Source: Luteolibacter rhizosphaerae
GTDB lineage: Bacteria; Verrucomicrobiota; Verrucomicrobiia; Verrucomicrobiales; Akkermansiaceae
Assembly: GCF_025950095.1 (NCBI RefSeq)
Contig: NZ_JAPDDR010000007.1
Location: 186,001 to 250,000 of the forward strand
Direction: 5' to 3'
Length of the DNA: 64,000 nucleotides
Part shown: positions 7,293-16,085 of the stretch, piece by piece
Position numbering within the stretch: position 1 is the stretch's first letter
Layout of the letters: each line of letters opens with the position of its first letter
Made by a program: the position numbers and the translations under genes
Notes under the pieces: generated by a model
Databases searched by the model: none
What the model was told of the DNA's origin: nothing
Seen by the model: the letters and a program-made list of their open reading frames with translations, nothing else

Positions 7293-8174
7293 TCAGTATT
7301 CGCGTTTCAACAAGTACTCCGCGATCTCTTGAAGACGCGCCGCCTTCTTGCCGAAGGGCTTGAGGGCATCGAGAGCTTCCTTGGTGAGCTTCGCCGCTTC
7401 CTTGCGGGATTTCTCCAGGCCCAGGATCGCGGGATAGGTGGCCTTTTCCACGGCTGCGTCCTTGCCGGCAGTCTTGCCGAGAACCTCGGTGGACTGGGTC
7501 ACGTCGAGAATGTCATCGATCACCTGGAAAGCGAGACCAAGGGCACGGCCGAAGATGCTGAGAGCTTCGAGCTGCTTCTCGGTGGCGTTGGCGGTCATCG
7601 CCCCGAGGCGGATGGAAGTGGTGAGAAGCGCGGCGGTCTTCGCCTCGTGGATCTTCACGAGCTGCGCCTTGGTCAGCTTCTTGCCCTCCCCTTCCAAATC
7701 CATGACCTGACCGCCGATCAAGCGGGTGGAGCCACCGGTCAGGGCGAGCTCCGCAACGTAGGAAGCTCCCGGGTAACGTGTGGCCGGAGTCGTCTGGGCA
7801 AGGATCAGGAAAGCTTCAGTCAAGAGGGCGTCACCGGTGAGGACGGCCATGCCTTCGCCATAGACCTTGTGACAGGTCGGGCGACCGCGGCGCAGGTCGT
7901 CGTCGTCCATGCACGGAAGGTCATCATGGACCAAGGAGTAGGTGTGCAGGATCTCCACCGCGCAGGCCGGGGGCATCGCGCTCTCCGTATCTCCTCCGCA
8001 GGCTTCGGCGGCGGCTAGACAGAGAATCGGCCGCAAGCGCTTGCCGCCGGCAAAGACGGTGTAGCGCATGGCAGCATGGATCGTCGCCGGTTTCTCCTTG
8101 GCCTTCGGCAGGAAGGCATCGAGGGCGGCGTCCACTTCCGCGGCGCGGTCGGCGAGGTAGGCGTTGAGATCCAT
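7293..8174 (-). CDS. ispA: Polyprenyl diphosphate synthase (farnesyl/geranylgeranyl type)
   Basis: 293 aa. It shows the trans-prenyltransferase motifs: GGKRLRP near 48, the first Asp-rich motif DDLPCMDDDD with RRGRPTCHK after it, and the second Asp-rich motif DDILD in 'FQVIDDILDVTQS'. It condenses IPP with allylic diphosphates to make C15 or C20 chains for quinones, undecaprenyl phosphate or carotenoids. The two-residue insertion in the first Asp-rich motif and the overall length fit bacterial IspA. It lies downstream of asd on the same strand with a hairpin between. Confidence 0.93.
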   Translation of the reverse strand: MDLNAYLADRAAEVDAALDAFLPKAKEKPATIHAAMRYTVFAGGKRLRPILCLAAAEACGGDTESAMPPACAVEILHTYSLVHDDLPCMDDDDLRRGRPTCHKVYGEGMAVLTGDALLTEAFLILAQTTPATRYPGASYVAELALTGGSTRLIGGQVMDLEGEGKKLTKAQLVKIHEAKTAALLTTSIRLGAMTANATEKQLEALSIFGRALGLAFQVIDDILDVTQSTEVLGKTAGKDAAVEKATYPAILGLEKSRKEAAKLTKEALDALKPFGKKAARLQEIAEYLLKREY

Positions 8175-8188
8175 GAAGGCAGATGGTA

Positions 8189-8242
8189 GATGGCAGATCG
8201 TGGATGGAAGGCAGGAAGATCTGCAACCTTCCGTCTGCCATC
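8189..8242. repeat. Imperfect hairpin between asd and ispA
   Basis: A nested inverted repeat: GATGGCAGA at 8189-8197 pairs with TCTGCCATC at 8234-8242, and GGAAGG at 8206-8211 pairs with CCTTCC at 8227-8232. It has no T tract, so it is not an obvious terminator. It may be an RNA-processing signal or a remnant of a short interspersed repeat. Confidence 0.5.
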
Positions 8243-8252
8243 CAGCACCTCT

Positions 8253-9254
8253 TCACAGGATTTCCGCGATCTGGACCGCATTGAGTGCGGCACCTTTGCG
8301 GACCTGATCGCCGACGACCCAGAGGTCGAGGGCATTGTCGAGGACGAGGTTCTTGCGGATGCGGCCGACGAGGCAATCGTCTTTACCGGTGGTATCGAGC
8401 GGCACGGGGAAGATCTTGTTGGCCGGATCATCGACCACCTTCACCCCGGGCTTCCCGGCGAAGGCGGCACGGGCGGCCTCCACGTCCACGGGCTTCTCGA
8501 ACTGCGCGGTGATGGACACCGAGTGCGAGCGATAGACCGGCACGCGGACGCAGGTGCAGGAAACCTTGAGATCGGCGTGGCCGAGGATCTTGCGGCCCTC
8601 GTTGAGCATCTTGAGTTCCTCCTTCGTGTAGCCGTTCTCGGTGAAGACATCGACCTGCGGGATCACGTTGAAAGCGATCTGGCGGGGATAAACCTTCGGC
8701 TCGAAGGGCTGGCCGGTGGCAATGGCCTTCACCTGCTCTTCCAGCTCGATGATGCCTTGGGCACCCGAACCGGAGACGGCCTGGTAAGAGGAAGCGATGA
8801 TCGCCTTCAGCCCGAAGAGCTCGTGGAGCGGGGCGAGAGCCATCAGCGAGATGATGGTGGTGCAGTTCGGATTCGCGATGATGCCGCGGGGGCGATCTTT
8901 CGCGGCCTGCGGATTGATCTCCGGCACGACGAGCGGCACGCCCTCGTCCATGCGGAAGGCCGAGGAATTGTCGATCACCACGGCACCTGCCGCCGCGGCG
9001 GAGGGTCCGAAGTCCTTCGAGATACCGCCACCGGCCGAGAACAAGGCGATGTCCACCCCGGTAAAACTGTCGTGGGTGAGTTCCTGCACGACCACTTCCT
9101 GGCCGGCAAAGGGGATACGTTTCCCGGCCGAGCGGGCGGAGGCCAGCACGGTCAGCTTGCCGACCGGGAAGTTCCGCTGTTCGAGACAGAGACGCATTTC
9201 TTCACCCACCGCTCCGGTGGCGCCGACGATGGCGACGTGCTTGGATTCGCTCAT
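8253..9254 (-). CDS. asd: Aspartate-semialdehyde dehydrogenase
   Basis: 333 aa. The N-terminal NADP site VAIVGATGAVGEEM and the catalytic cysteine in IIANPNCTTIISLMALAPL identify Asd, which reduces aspartyl-4-phosphate to the semialdehyde that feeds lysine/diaminopimelate, threonine and methionine synthesis. ALFSAGGGISKDF and VIDNSSAFRM are further family blocks, and EQVKAIATGQ lies in the dimerisation region. Length is typical. It precedes ispA on the minus strand. Confidence 0.96.
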   Translation of the reverse strand: MSESKHVAIVGATGAVGEEMRLCLEQRNFPVGKLTVLASARSAGKRIPFAGQEVVVQELTHDSFTGVDIALFSAGGGISKDFGPSAAAAGAVVIDNSSAFRMDEGVPLVVPEINPQAAKDRPRGIIANPNCTTIISLMALAPLHELFGLKAIIASSYQAVSGSGAQGIIELEEQVKAIATGQPFEPKVYPRQIAFNVIPQVDVFTENGYTKEELKMLNEGRKILGHADLKVSCTCVRVPVYRSHSVSITAQFEKPVDVEAARAAFAGKPGVKVVDDPANKIFPVPLDTTGKDDCLVGRIRKNLVLDNALDLWVVGDQVRKGAALNAVQIAEIL

Positions 9255-9411
9255 GGATTTGGGAGCGGCGAGTGTAGGGCCGGATGCCCGTCTGGCAACA
9301 GAATCGTGTGGAAGTCGCTTCCGGCTTTTACCTTGCGCGGCCTTGGCCGTCCGTTAGAGTCGGGAGGGTGCGGAGACCTTCCGCAGTCGAAACCAACCGA
9401 AAGCAACTACC

Positions 9412-9537
9412 ATGAAATTCATCAAAGTCGTCTCCCTCAGCGCTGCTGCCCTCGGCACCTTGCTGGCCGCTTCCTGCTGCGAAAGCCGTCCGGCTCCGGC
9501 ACCCGCATCCCCGACCTACGTGGCACCCGCCAAGTAA
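9412..9537 (+). CDS. Tiny lipoprotein with Cys-Cys lipobox
   Basis: 41 aa, missed by usual length cut-offs. MKFIKVVSLSAAALGTLLAASCC is a lipoprotein signal with a plausible lipobox (LAASC); the mature peptide would be only about 20 residues, rich in Pro and Ala (PAPAPASPTYVAPAK). A strong intrinsic terminator follows 48 bases after the stop, which supports a real transcription unit. It resembles the next small gene at 9679. Function unknown. Confidence 0.65.
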   Translation: MKFIKVVSLSAAALGTLLAASCCESRPAPAPASPTYVAPAK

Positions 9538-9585
9538 GCCGGGTTGATCGGCGGCGACCCCCGGGTCACTGCACGATGACTTACC

Positions 9586-9625
9586 GCAGGGTGGACCTCC
9601 TGTGGGTCCACCCTGCAAATTTTTT
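9586..9625 (+). terminator. Strong intrinsic terminator after the first tiny lipoprotein
   Basis: A perfect 12-bp stem (9586-9597 with 9605-9616, 7-base loop) is followed by aaaTTTTTTG. It is one of the strongest terminators in the window. Confidence 0.9.
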
Positions 9626-9678
9626 GTGCTGCAATCATTTTTCTAGCGAAATCCGTAAAACCCCTTTTGACTCCAGCC

Positions 9679-9831
9679 ATGTTCCGCGCAATCGCCATCG
9701 TCTCCCTCTCTGTTTTCGCCCTTGTGTCCGCCTCCTGCTGCTGCACCAGCGAGCCGAAGGCAAAGCCGCTCCGCCCGCTCCCGGCCTTCCAAGAAGTGCC
9801 GTCCGCTCCGGAAGTGCACTACTCGAAGTAA
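9679..9831 (+). CDS. Second tiny lipoprotein, similar to the first
   Basis: 50 aa. MFRAIAIVSLSVFALVSASCCCTSEP is a lipoprotein signal with three consecutive Cys after ALVSAS. The mature part (about 30 residues) is Pro-rich and ends in VHYSK. The layout parallels the gene at 9412: short hydrophobic signal, Cys-rich cleavage region, proline-rich tail, own terminator. The two are probably old paralogues, but the tails are too short to prove it. Confidence 0.65.
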   Translation: MFRAIAIVSLSVFALVSASCCCTSEPKAKPLRPLPAFQEVPSAPEVHYSK

Positions 9832-9862
9832 GCGATATTCCGCGGACTTTCCGATTTTCCAC

Positions 9863-9893
9863 AGCCCCTGCCGATACCCGGCAAGGGCTTTTT
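9863..9893 (+). terminator. Intrinsic terminator after the second tiny lipoprotein
   Basis: AGCCCcTGCCG at 9863-9873 pairs with CGGCAaGGGCT at 9879-9889 (one C/A mismatch), followed by TTTTT. Confidence 0.8.
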
Positions 9894-9976
9894 CGTCCTT
9901 ACGTAAGTCAACCGGGGTTAAGGAATTCTGTGATTGCCTTTTGCATGGTGTGCAGGTAATTGCAGGCCCTCTCCCC

Positions 9977-10192
9977 ATGAAGACCCCTGACTCCCGGGCT
10001 CGTTTCCAAGCCCCCAGCCGCCATTATCACCGTGCCCGCGCCGAGAATACAGAAAGCGCTTGGCAGCAATGGATTGGCGATGATCGCAAAAATCGCGGCC
10101 GCTCCCGCGGAATTCTCAAGGCTTCGGCGTGGATCCTAGGTGTCTTGGCCTTCTGCAGCGTGATCGCCGTGATGTGCTACCAGATGAGCTGA
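9977..10192 (+). CDS. Small C-terminally anchored membrane protein
   Basis: 71 aa. The first 46 residues are polar and basic (RARFQAPSRHYHRARAE, DDRKNRGRSRG), followed by one hydrophobic helix at 48-68 (ASAWILGVLAFCSVIAVMCY). By the positive-inside rule the basic N terminus is cytoplasmic. The family is not recognised. It precedes leuC by 95 bp on the same strand. Confidence 0.55.
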   Translation: MKTPDSRARFQAPSRHYHRARAENTESAWQQWIGDDRKNRGRSRGILKASAWILGVLAFCSVIAVMCYQMS

Positions 10193-10287
10193 GGAGGCCG
10201 GTGCAAAGGCGTACTTGATCGCGCTTTGACAATCAGGAGCCGGAAGCCCACTTTCCCCGCCCGCCGCGCAACCCGGCGATCGCTATC

Positions 10288-11712
10288 ATGGGCAAAAGCC
10301 TCTACCAAAAAGTCTGGGACGCCCACACCGTGGGCAAGCTGGCCGACGGACGTACCCAATTGTTCATCGGCACTCACCTCATCCACGAGGTCACCTCGCC
10401 ACAGGCCTTCGGCATGCTCCGCGATCTCGGCCTGACGGTGAAATACCCGCAGCGCACCTTCGCCACGGTGGACCACATCGTGCCGACCGAGAACCAGGAC
10501 CAGCCGGTGGATCCGCTCGCCGCGGAGATGATGGCCGCGCTGCGCAGCAATTGCGACGACTTCGGCGTGACCTACTTCGACCTGAAGTCCGGCAAGCAGG
10601 GCATCGTCCACGTGGTGGGGCCCGAGCAAGGCATCACCCAGCCGGGCACAACCATCGCCTGCGGTGACTCCCACACGGCGACCCACGGGGCTTTCGGCGC
10701 GATCGCTTTCGGCATCGGCACGACCCAGGTCCGCGACGTGCTGGCCACCCAAACAATGGCGATGGAGCCGCTGAAGGTCCGCCGCATCGAGGTGAACGGC
10801 AAGCTTCGCCCGGGCGTCTACGCCAAGGATGTGACGCTGCATATCATCCGCATCCTAGGTGCCAAGGGTGGTATCGGCTTCGCCTACGAGTATTCCGGCG
10901 AGGTCTTCGACGCGATGTCGATGGAGGAGCGCATGACGGTCTGTAACATGGCGATCGAAGGCGGTGCCCGCTGCGGCTACGTAAATCCGGACGCCAAGAC
11001 CATCGCCTACCTGCGGGGCCGCCCCTACGTGGACATGAATGATTTCGACGCGACGGCGGCTCGCTGGTTGTCCTTCGCCTCCGATTCGGATGCGGTCTAC
11101 GACGACATCGTGAAGGTCGACGCCGCCGACATCGAGCCGACCGTGACTTGGGGTATTTCGCCGGACCACGGCATCGCGATCTCCGAGACGATCCCCGATC
11201 CCGCCAAGGCTGCCACGCCGCTCGAGAAGGCCAGCATCGACGAGGCGCTCGCCTACATGAAGCTGCCCGCCGGTGCCCCGATCAAGGGCCAGAAGATCGA
11301 CGTGGCCTTCATCGGCTCCTGCACGAACGGCCGACTCTCCGACTTCCGCGAAGTGGCCAAGTACATCCAAGGTCACCAGGTGGCAGCGGGCGTGAAGGCG
11401 ATCGCCGTCCCAGGCTCCCAGATCGTGGCGCACCAGTGCGAACAGGAAGGCATCGACAAGATTTTCTCTGCCGCAGGCTTCGAATGGCGCGCGGCGGGCT
11501 GCTCGATGTGTCTGGCGATGAATCCTGACAAGCTCGTCGGCGACCAACTTTGTGCCTCTTCCTCGAACCGGAACTTCAAGGGCCGCCAAGGCTCACCTAC
11601 CGGTCGCACGGTGCTGATGTCCCCGGTAATGGTCGCTGCGGCGGCAATCTCCGGAAGCATCGCCGATGCCCGCGAACTCTTCGAATTGGAGCCGCAAGCA
11701 GCGGTGGCTTAA
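10288..11712 (+). CDS. leuC: 3-Isopropylmalate dehydratase large subunit
   Basis: 474 aa, the normal LeuC length. Family blocks include [31 protein letters not shown] and the three iron-sulfur cysteines in IGSCTNGR (first) and [11 protein letters not shown] (second and third). Together with LeuD it isomerises 2-isopropylmalate to 3-isopropylmalate in leucine synthesis, using a [4Fe-4S] cluster. The operon is leuC, a DUF2059 gene, leuD, with gaps of 14 and 30 bp. Confidence 0.97.
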   Translation: MGKSLYQKVWDAHTVGKLADGRTQLFIGTHLIHEVTSPQAFGMLRDLGLTVKYPQRTFATVDHIVPTENQDQPVDPLAAEMMAALRSNCDDFGVTYFDLKSGKQGIVHVVGPEQGITQPGTTIACGDSHTATHGAFGAIAFGIGTTQVRDVLATQTMAMEPLKVRRIEVNGKLRPGVYAKDVTLHIIRILGAKGGIGFAYEYSGEVFDAMSMEERMTVCNMAIEGGARCGYVNPDAKTIAYLRGRPYVDMNDFDATAARWLSFASDSDAVYDDIVKVDAADIEPTVTWGISPDHGIAISETIPDPAKAATPLEKASIDEALAYMKLPAGAPIKGQKIDVAFIGSCTNGRLSDFREVAKYIQGHQVAAGVKAIAVPGSQIVAHQCEQEGIDKIFSAAGFEWRAAGCSMCLAMNPDKLVGDQLCASSSNRNFKGRQGSPTGRTVLMSPVMVAAAAISGSIADARELFELEPQAAVA

Positions 11713-11726
11713 GTGCCTTCAGTGCC

Positions 11727-12230
11727 ATGAAAAAGCTTCTGTCCCTCGCCCTTGCCCTCGCCTGCGGGGTCTTGCACGCCGCGGATCCGGCCCCGAAGTC
11801 TCCGACCGACGAGCTTCTGGAGCTGATGGATTACGAGAACTCCAGCGTCGAAACGGCAATGAGCACCTTCGACGGCTTCATCGACCAGATGAAGGCGAAC
11901 GGGGTGCCCGCAGCCGCCATCGGCGATATCCGCAAGGAGGCGCGGAAGATGTACGTGCGCATCTTCTCCTCGCCCGACGTGCGGAAGAAGTTCGTGGAAC
12001 TCTACGACAAACACTTCACCGCGGACGAGATCGTGGAACTCACGGAGTTCTACCGCACGCCGCTCGGCAAGAAGACCCTGGCCGCAATGCCCTCGATCAT
12101 GACGGATGCCATGAAGGTGGCGATGCCCGCCGTGGAAAAAGAAATGCCCGCCTTCCAGCAGAAGGTGGGAGAGATCGTCGAGAAGCATCAGGCTCCTGCT
12201 GAAGAGGAGCCGGAGGCTGAAGACGAGTAA
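11727..12230 (+). CDS. DUF2059-like secreted protein within the leu operon
   Basis: 167 aa. It has a signal peptide (MKKLLSLALALACGVLHA) and a helical domain with the DUF2059 pattern: KFVELYDKHFTADEIVELTEFYRTPLGKK is seen as YDKHFTADEIVELTEFYR then TPLGKKTLAAMP. The end is a Glu-rich tail (EEEPEAEDE). The function of the family is unknown. The start is 14 bp after leuC, and no terminator separates it from leuC or leuD, so it is co-transcribed with leucine genes although it is presumably periplasmic. Confidence 0.8.
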   Translation: MKKLLSLALALACGVLHAADPAPKSPTDELLELMDYENSSVETAMSTFDGFIDQMKANGVPAAAIGDIRKEARKMYVRIFSSPDVRKKFVELYDKHFTADEIVELTEFYRTPLGKKTLAAMPSIMTDAMKVAMPAVEKEMPAFQQKVGEIVEKHQAPAEEEPEAEDE

Positions 12231-12260
12231 GCACACACCACCGTTTTCCAACCATTTCCC

Positions 12261-12863
12261 ATGGCTCTCGAAAAAGTTACCTCCGTCACCGGCCGCGCCG
12301 TCTTCGTTCCCGGCGCCGATATCGATACCGACCGCATCATCCCCGCGCGCTTCATGAAGTGCGTGACTTTCGACGGTCTCGGCGAGTTCGCCTTCTACGA
12401 CGTGCGCTTCGACCCGAACACCGGGGAGAAGACGAACCACCCGCTCAACGACAGCCGCTTCGACGACGCGACGATCCTCCTCGCCGGAGTAAATTTCGGC
12501 TGCGGCTCCTCGCGCGAGCACGCACCGCAATCCCTGAGCAAATACGGCTTCAAGGCGGTGGTCGCCGAGTCCTTCGCCGAAATCTTCTTCGGCAACTCGA
12601 CCGGACTGGCCATGCCCTGCGTGAGTCTCACCGCCGCGGAAATCGACCAGCTCCGCCAAGCCGTAGAGGCCGATCCCGCCGTGGAAATCACCATCGACAT
12701 GGTGAACAAGCGGGTGCGCTCGTCCACTGGTCTCGACTTCGGCTTCAACATGCCGGAATCCGCACGCGACGCCTTGGTGGCCGGTCGCTGGGACCCGATT
12801 CAAGAGCTTCTGGACCGCGAGTCGCAGATCGCCACCTTGGCGAAGGGGCTCAACTACGTTTGA
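12261..12863 (+). CDS. leuD: 3-Isopropylmalate dehydratase small subunit
   Basis: 200 aa. The swivel-domain motifs PGADIDTDRIIPARFMK, GVNFGCGSSREHAPQSL and ESFAEIFFGNS are diagnostic for LeuD. It forms the heterodimer with LeuC encoded two genes upstream. Full family length. A hairpin-like ACCGGCC/GGCCGGT repeat lies in the following 60 bp but has no T tract. Confidence 0.97.
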   Translation: MALEKVTSVTGRAVFVPGADIDTDRIIPARFMKCVTFDGLGEFAFYDVRFDPNTGEKTNHPLNDSRFDDATILLAGVNFGCGSSREHAPQSLSKYGFKAVVAESFAEIFFGNSTGLAMPCVSLTAAEIDQLRQAVEADPAVEITIDMVNKRVRSSTGLDFGFNMPESARDALVAGRWDPIQELLDRESQIATLAKGLNYV

Positions 12864-12951
12864 GACGCTTGAAACCGGAAACCAACGGTTAGAGCACCGG
12901 CCGGCTCCGTTGGGTTGACGCGGGCCGGTCACTGAGATAGGCCTGCGCCCC

Positions 12952-13824
12952 ATGACCGGACTCCGTTCCCTTTTGCGTATTCTCCTCCTGCTCGCCTTTG
13001 CCGGGACCGCCGCGGCTCAGGTGGAAGTGCGCATCCAAATGGCCAGCCGCAACTATGTGGCCGGCGAGACCATCGGGGTGACGGTGAGCGTGACCAACCA
13101 CTCCGGTCAGGACATCGTTTTCCAAGGAACCAAGGAGTATGGCTGGATTGATTTCAACCTGACCTCGAACCGCGGGGTGCCGATGACCCCGCTGGCCAAG
13201 CAGGCCTTCGGCGGAATGAAAGTGCCGCTCGGCCAGACGATGTCCCGCAGCTTCGACCTGAGCCGGATCTATCCGCTCAAGGAGATGGGCAACTACTCCG
13301 TCTACGCGATGGTGCGGCTGCCGGGCCAGAGCCGCGACGGCTTCGTGTCGAACCGGATCCTTTTCAATGTCGATACGGCGCGGCCCTACTGGTCCCAGAA
13401 GGTCGGTCTGCCGGGCAAGGCGGGGCAGACCCGCGAGTATCGCGTGCTGGACTACAACAGCGGTCGCAAGAGCATGCTCTACGCCCAGGTCATCAATGCC
13501 CGCACCGGCACGCCGATGCAGACGCACTCGCTGGGCGAATACCTCGCCTTCCGCAAGCCCTCGGTCACCTTGGACAACCGGCAGGTGATGCACGTGCTCT
13601 ACCTGAAGGCTCCGACGATCTGGGTGCATGCCCGGATCTCCCCGGATGGATCGCTGCTCGGGGCGGAGCTGCACAAGAATGCGGCGGGCGACCCCTTGTT
13701 GATGACCTCTGCCGATGGCGTCGTGCAGGTGGGTAACAGCATCCCCTACGACCCGAAGGCGGAAGCCGCCGCGCGGGCCAAGGTACGGAAAGCGTCGGAT
13801 CGTCCGAACTTCCTGTTCCAGTAA
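12952..13824 (+). CDS. Hypothetical secreted beta-rich protein
   Basis: 290 aa. A signal peptide (LRSLLRILLLLAFAGTAAAQ) is followed by an immunoglobulin-like region (YVAGETIGVTVSVTNHSGQDIVF, about 30-125) of the kind seen in NEW3/CARDB-like domains, then a second beta-rich region (about 150-265, with EYRVLDYNSGRKSMLYAQV). The end is a basic helix (AEAAARAKVRKASDRP). The family is not recognised. It probably acts in the periplasm or at the cell surface next to the amidase gene that follows 103 bp later. Confidence 0.65.
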   Translation: MTGLRSLLRILLLLAFAGTAAAQVEVRIQMASRNYVAGETIGVTVSVTNHSGQDIVFQGTKEYGWIDFNLTSNRGVPMTPLAKQAFGGMKVPLGQTMSRSFDLSRIYPLKEMGNYSVYAMVRLPGQSRDGFVSNRILFNVDTARPYWSQKVGLPGKAGQTREYRVLDYNSGRKSMLYAQVINARTGTPMQTHSLGEYLAFRKPSVTLDNRQVMHVLYLKAPTIWVHARISPDGSLLGAELHKNAAGDPLLMTSADGVVQVGNSIPYDPKAEAAARAKVRKASDRPNFLFQ

Positions 13825-13863
13825 AGCGCTGAGGATTTCACGGTGTTTGCGGGTTAATTCGCC

Positions 13864-13892
13864 TTTACAGGAGGCCCGTCTATATTTAAAAA
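13864..13892 (+). promoter_or_regulatory. Possible sigma-70-like promoter before the amidase
   Basis: TTTACA at 13864-13869, a 17-base spacer and TAAAAA at 13887-13892, in a markedly AT-rich 100-bp gap within GC-rich surroundings. Position, 36 bases before the ATG, is sensible; the -10 element is a poor match. Confidence 0.35.
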
Positions 13893-13927
13893 ATGTAAAC
13901 TTTTCTGATTTCTTAACCAACTTTGTG

Positions 13928-14533
13928 ATGACAAGATTCCGTCGACTAATTGCACCGCTTCTGGCGGTCGTATTCGCGGCAGCACCGGCACAGGCCCGGC
14001 AATTCCGCACGGTGGTGATCGACCCCGGACACGGGGGCCACGACAAGGGCGGGCAGTGGGGACTGGTCTATGAAAAGCACCTCGCTCTGGATATCGCCAC
14101 CCGCCTTGAGGCCGAGGTGAAGAAGCGCGGCTTCCGCACGGTGATGACCCGCCGCAGCGATTACTTCATCTCCCTGCCGGAGCGCGTCCGCATCGCCAGC
14201 CGCTACTCCGACGCCATCTTCGTGAGCGTCCACACGAACTACACCTGGAAGCAGGGTGTGTCCGGTCTGGAAACCTTCTATCACTCGCCGCAGAGCCGCG
14301 CTTTGGCTTCCTACGTGCACTCCGGCATGATGTCCAAGGTGCGTGCCGTGAACCGCGGCGTGAAGTTCGCGCGCTTCTACGTGATCCGGAACACGACCTG
14401 CCCCTCGATCCTCGTGGAGGGCGGCTTCGTCAGCAATCCGAACGAACGCAGCCGGATGAAGTCCGGTTGGTTCCGCCAAGCATTGGCGGAAGGCATCGCG
14501 GATGGCATCGCGCGCTTCCGCCGGGCGGGTTGA
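13928..14533 (+). CDS. N-acetylmuramoyl-L-alanine amidase (Amidase_3)
   Basis: 201 aa. A signal peptide (MTRFRRLIAPLLAVVFAAAPAQA) precedes an Amidase_3 domain. Zinc ligands are visible: His in VIDPGHGGHDKG, Glu in YEKHLALDI, His in SVHTNYTWK; the catalytic Glu lies in ILVEGGFVSNP. It cleaves between MurNAc and the stem peptide in the periplasm. The single-domain form, with no AMIN or SPOR domain, suggests cell-wall turnover or recycling rather than septum targeting. The NAD(P)HX repair gene follows after 17 bp. Confidence 0.93.
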   Translation: MTRFRRLIAPLLAVVFAAAPAQARQFRTVVIDPGHGGHDKGGQWGLVYEKHLALDIATRLEAEVKKRGFRTVMTRRSDYFISLPERVRIASRYSDAIFVSVHTNYTWKQGVSGLETFYHSPQSRALASYVHSGMMSKVRAVNRGVKFARFYVIRNTTCPSILVEGGFVSNPNERSRMKSGWFRQALAEGIADGIARFRRAG

Positions 14534-14550
14534 TCCGCTAGGGTGCGGGC

Positions 14551-16017
14551 ATGTCTTTTGTTACCGGCGCGGCCATGCGGTCGCTGGAGGAAGCCGCGTT
14601 TGCGCGCGGCATCTCCGCAGAGCATCTGATGGATCTGGCCGGTGCGGGAATCGCGCGGCGCTTGCAGGTGCAGTTCCCTCTGCCGGGCTTGGCCGTGGGC
14701 TATGTCGGCAAGGGGAACAATGGCGGGGACGCGCTGGTAGCGCTCCGGCATTTGCGCGGGGCCGGCTGGCAGGTGGCGCTGCGGGCGGCTTGGCCTGAGT
14801 CCGAGTGGGGCAAGCTGCCGCGGAAGAAGCTGCGGGAGCTGGGGATAGAGCCGGTGGCAGACCTGCCAGAGCAGAGCAGTGGACCGCTGCTCCTGCTGGA
14901 CGGCCTGCTGGGAATCGGGGCCAAGGGCGGGCTGCGGGAGCCGCTCGCCGGGCTAGCCAGGGAAATGGCAGAGCTCAGGGAGCATCACGGCGCGATCATC
15001 GCGGCGATGGACCTACCCTCGGGGCTCGATGCGGATTCGGGAGAAGGCGAAGCGGTCACGGCGGATCTGACTCTCACCGTGGGCGCGCCGAAACAAGGGA
15101 TGGCCGGCGGCAATGGTGTCGAGAGATCCGGGCGGATCATTCTCGTCCCTCTGAAGGATCTACCGCTGCCTGGAGATGGCAGCCTTGAGTTCTTCTGTCC
15201 GGAGGCCTTCCCCGGGCTGCTCCCACCGCGCAGGCATGAGTTCCACAAGGGCGACTCGGGCCGCGTGGGAATTCTCGCGGGCTCTCCGGGGATGACCGGG
15301 GCGGCGGTGCTCTGCGCTAGCTCTGCCCTGCACGCAGGCGCCGGCTTGGTGGGCGTGCATGTGGAAGAAAGCTTCCTGCCCCACTTGGCCACCGCGATGC
15401 CCCCGGAAGCGATGGTCAGGGTTTCGACCGATCCAGTGAGAAGCGCGTTCGAGACGGGCCACGACGCCTTGGTGATCGGCCCCGGGCTCGGGAATACCGC
15501 ACGAACCTATCAGGCAACGCTCCTCGCGCGCTTGGCCGAGGAGATTCCGGCGGTGATCGATGCCGACTCCCTGAACTGGCTCGCCGCAGCCGGGCGGCTC
15601 GACCTGCTGCGGGAGTGGCATGTGATCACACCCCATCCTGGTGAGTTCAAACGGCTGGCTCCGGATCTGGCGGGTATGAAGCGGCAGGAGGCGGCCGCAG
15701 CCTTTGTGAGCAGGTATCCGTGCACGCTGCTTTTGAAGGGAGCGCGGAGTTTGGTGGCGAAGGCAGGCGAGGTGACGCGCTTCAACCCGACCGGGCATGC
15801 GGGGATGGCGTCAGGGGGACAAGGCGACGTGTTGTCGGGTGTGATCGGAACGCTGCTAGCGCAGGGGCTCGGGGGTCCGGATGCGGCGGCGCTGGGGGCA
15901 TGGCTGTGTGGACGAGCGGCGGAGCGGTGCTTGGGAGACGGGCCGGTGTGCCTTGCCAGCGGGACAGTACTGGCGCTGGGCGGTGCGATGCGGGATTGGG
16001 CGGAAAGAAGGAGGTAG
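14551..16017 (+). CDS. nnr: Bifunctional NAD(P)H-hydrate epimerase / ADP-dependent dehydratase
   Basis: 488 aa, the fused length. The N-terminal half (about 1-205) is the YjeF_N epimerase (AMRSLEEAAFARGISAEHLMDLAGAG, VGKGNNGGDALVALRHL, DLPSGLDADSGEG). The C-terminal half (about 220-485) is the ribokinase-like dehydratase (GILAGSPGMTGAAVLCASSAL, VITPHPGEFKRL, NPTGHAGMASGGQGDVLSGVIG). Together they repair hydrated NADH and NADPH. Cytoplasmic, with no signal peptide. Likely co-transcribed with the amidase. Confidence 0.95.
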   Translation: MSFVTGAAMRSLEEAAFARGISAEHLMDLAGAGIARRLQVQFPLPGLAVGYVGKGNNGGDALVALRHLRGAGWQVALRAAWPESEWGKLPRKKLRELGIEPVADLPEQSSGPLLLLDGLLGIGAKGGLREPLAGLAREMAELREHHGAIIAAMDLPSGLDADSGEGEAVTADLTLTVGAPKQGMAGGNGVERSGRIILVPLKDLPLPGDGSLEFFCPEAFPGLLPPRRHEFHKGDSGRVGILAGSPGMTGAAVLCASSALHAGAGLVGVHVEESFLPHLATAMPPEAMVRVSTDPVRSAFETGHDALVIGPGLGNTARTYQATLLARLAEEIPAVIDADSLNWLAAAGRLDLLREWHVITPHPGEFKRLAPDLAGMKRQEAAAAFVSRYPCTLLLKGARSLVAKAGEVTRFNPTGHAGMASGGQGDVLSGVIGTLLAQGLGGPDAAALGAWLCGRAAERCLGDGPVCLASGTVLALGGAMRDWAERRR

Positions 16018-16085
16018 ATCTCCCGCAATTGATTGGCTTGCGGCGTCCGTTTCTGCGATTCCATCGGACGACAAGAAGCGTACCG

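Noticed and set aside
8190-9959. 589-codon plus frame
   Set aside because: Antisense to asd and then running through the two small lipoprotein genes in the wrong frame.
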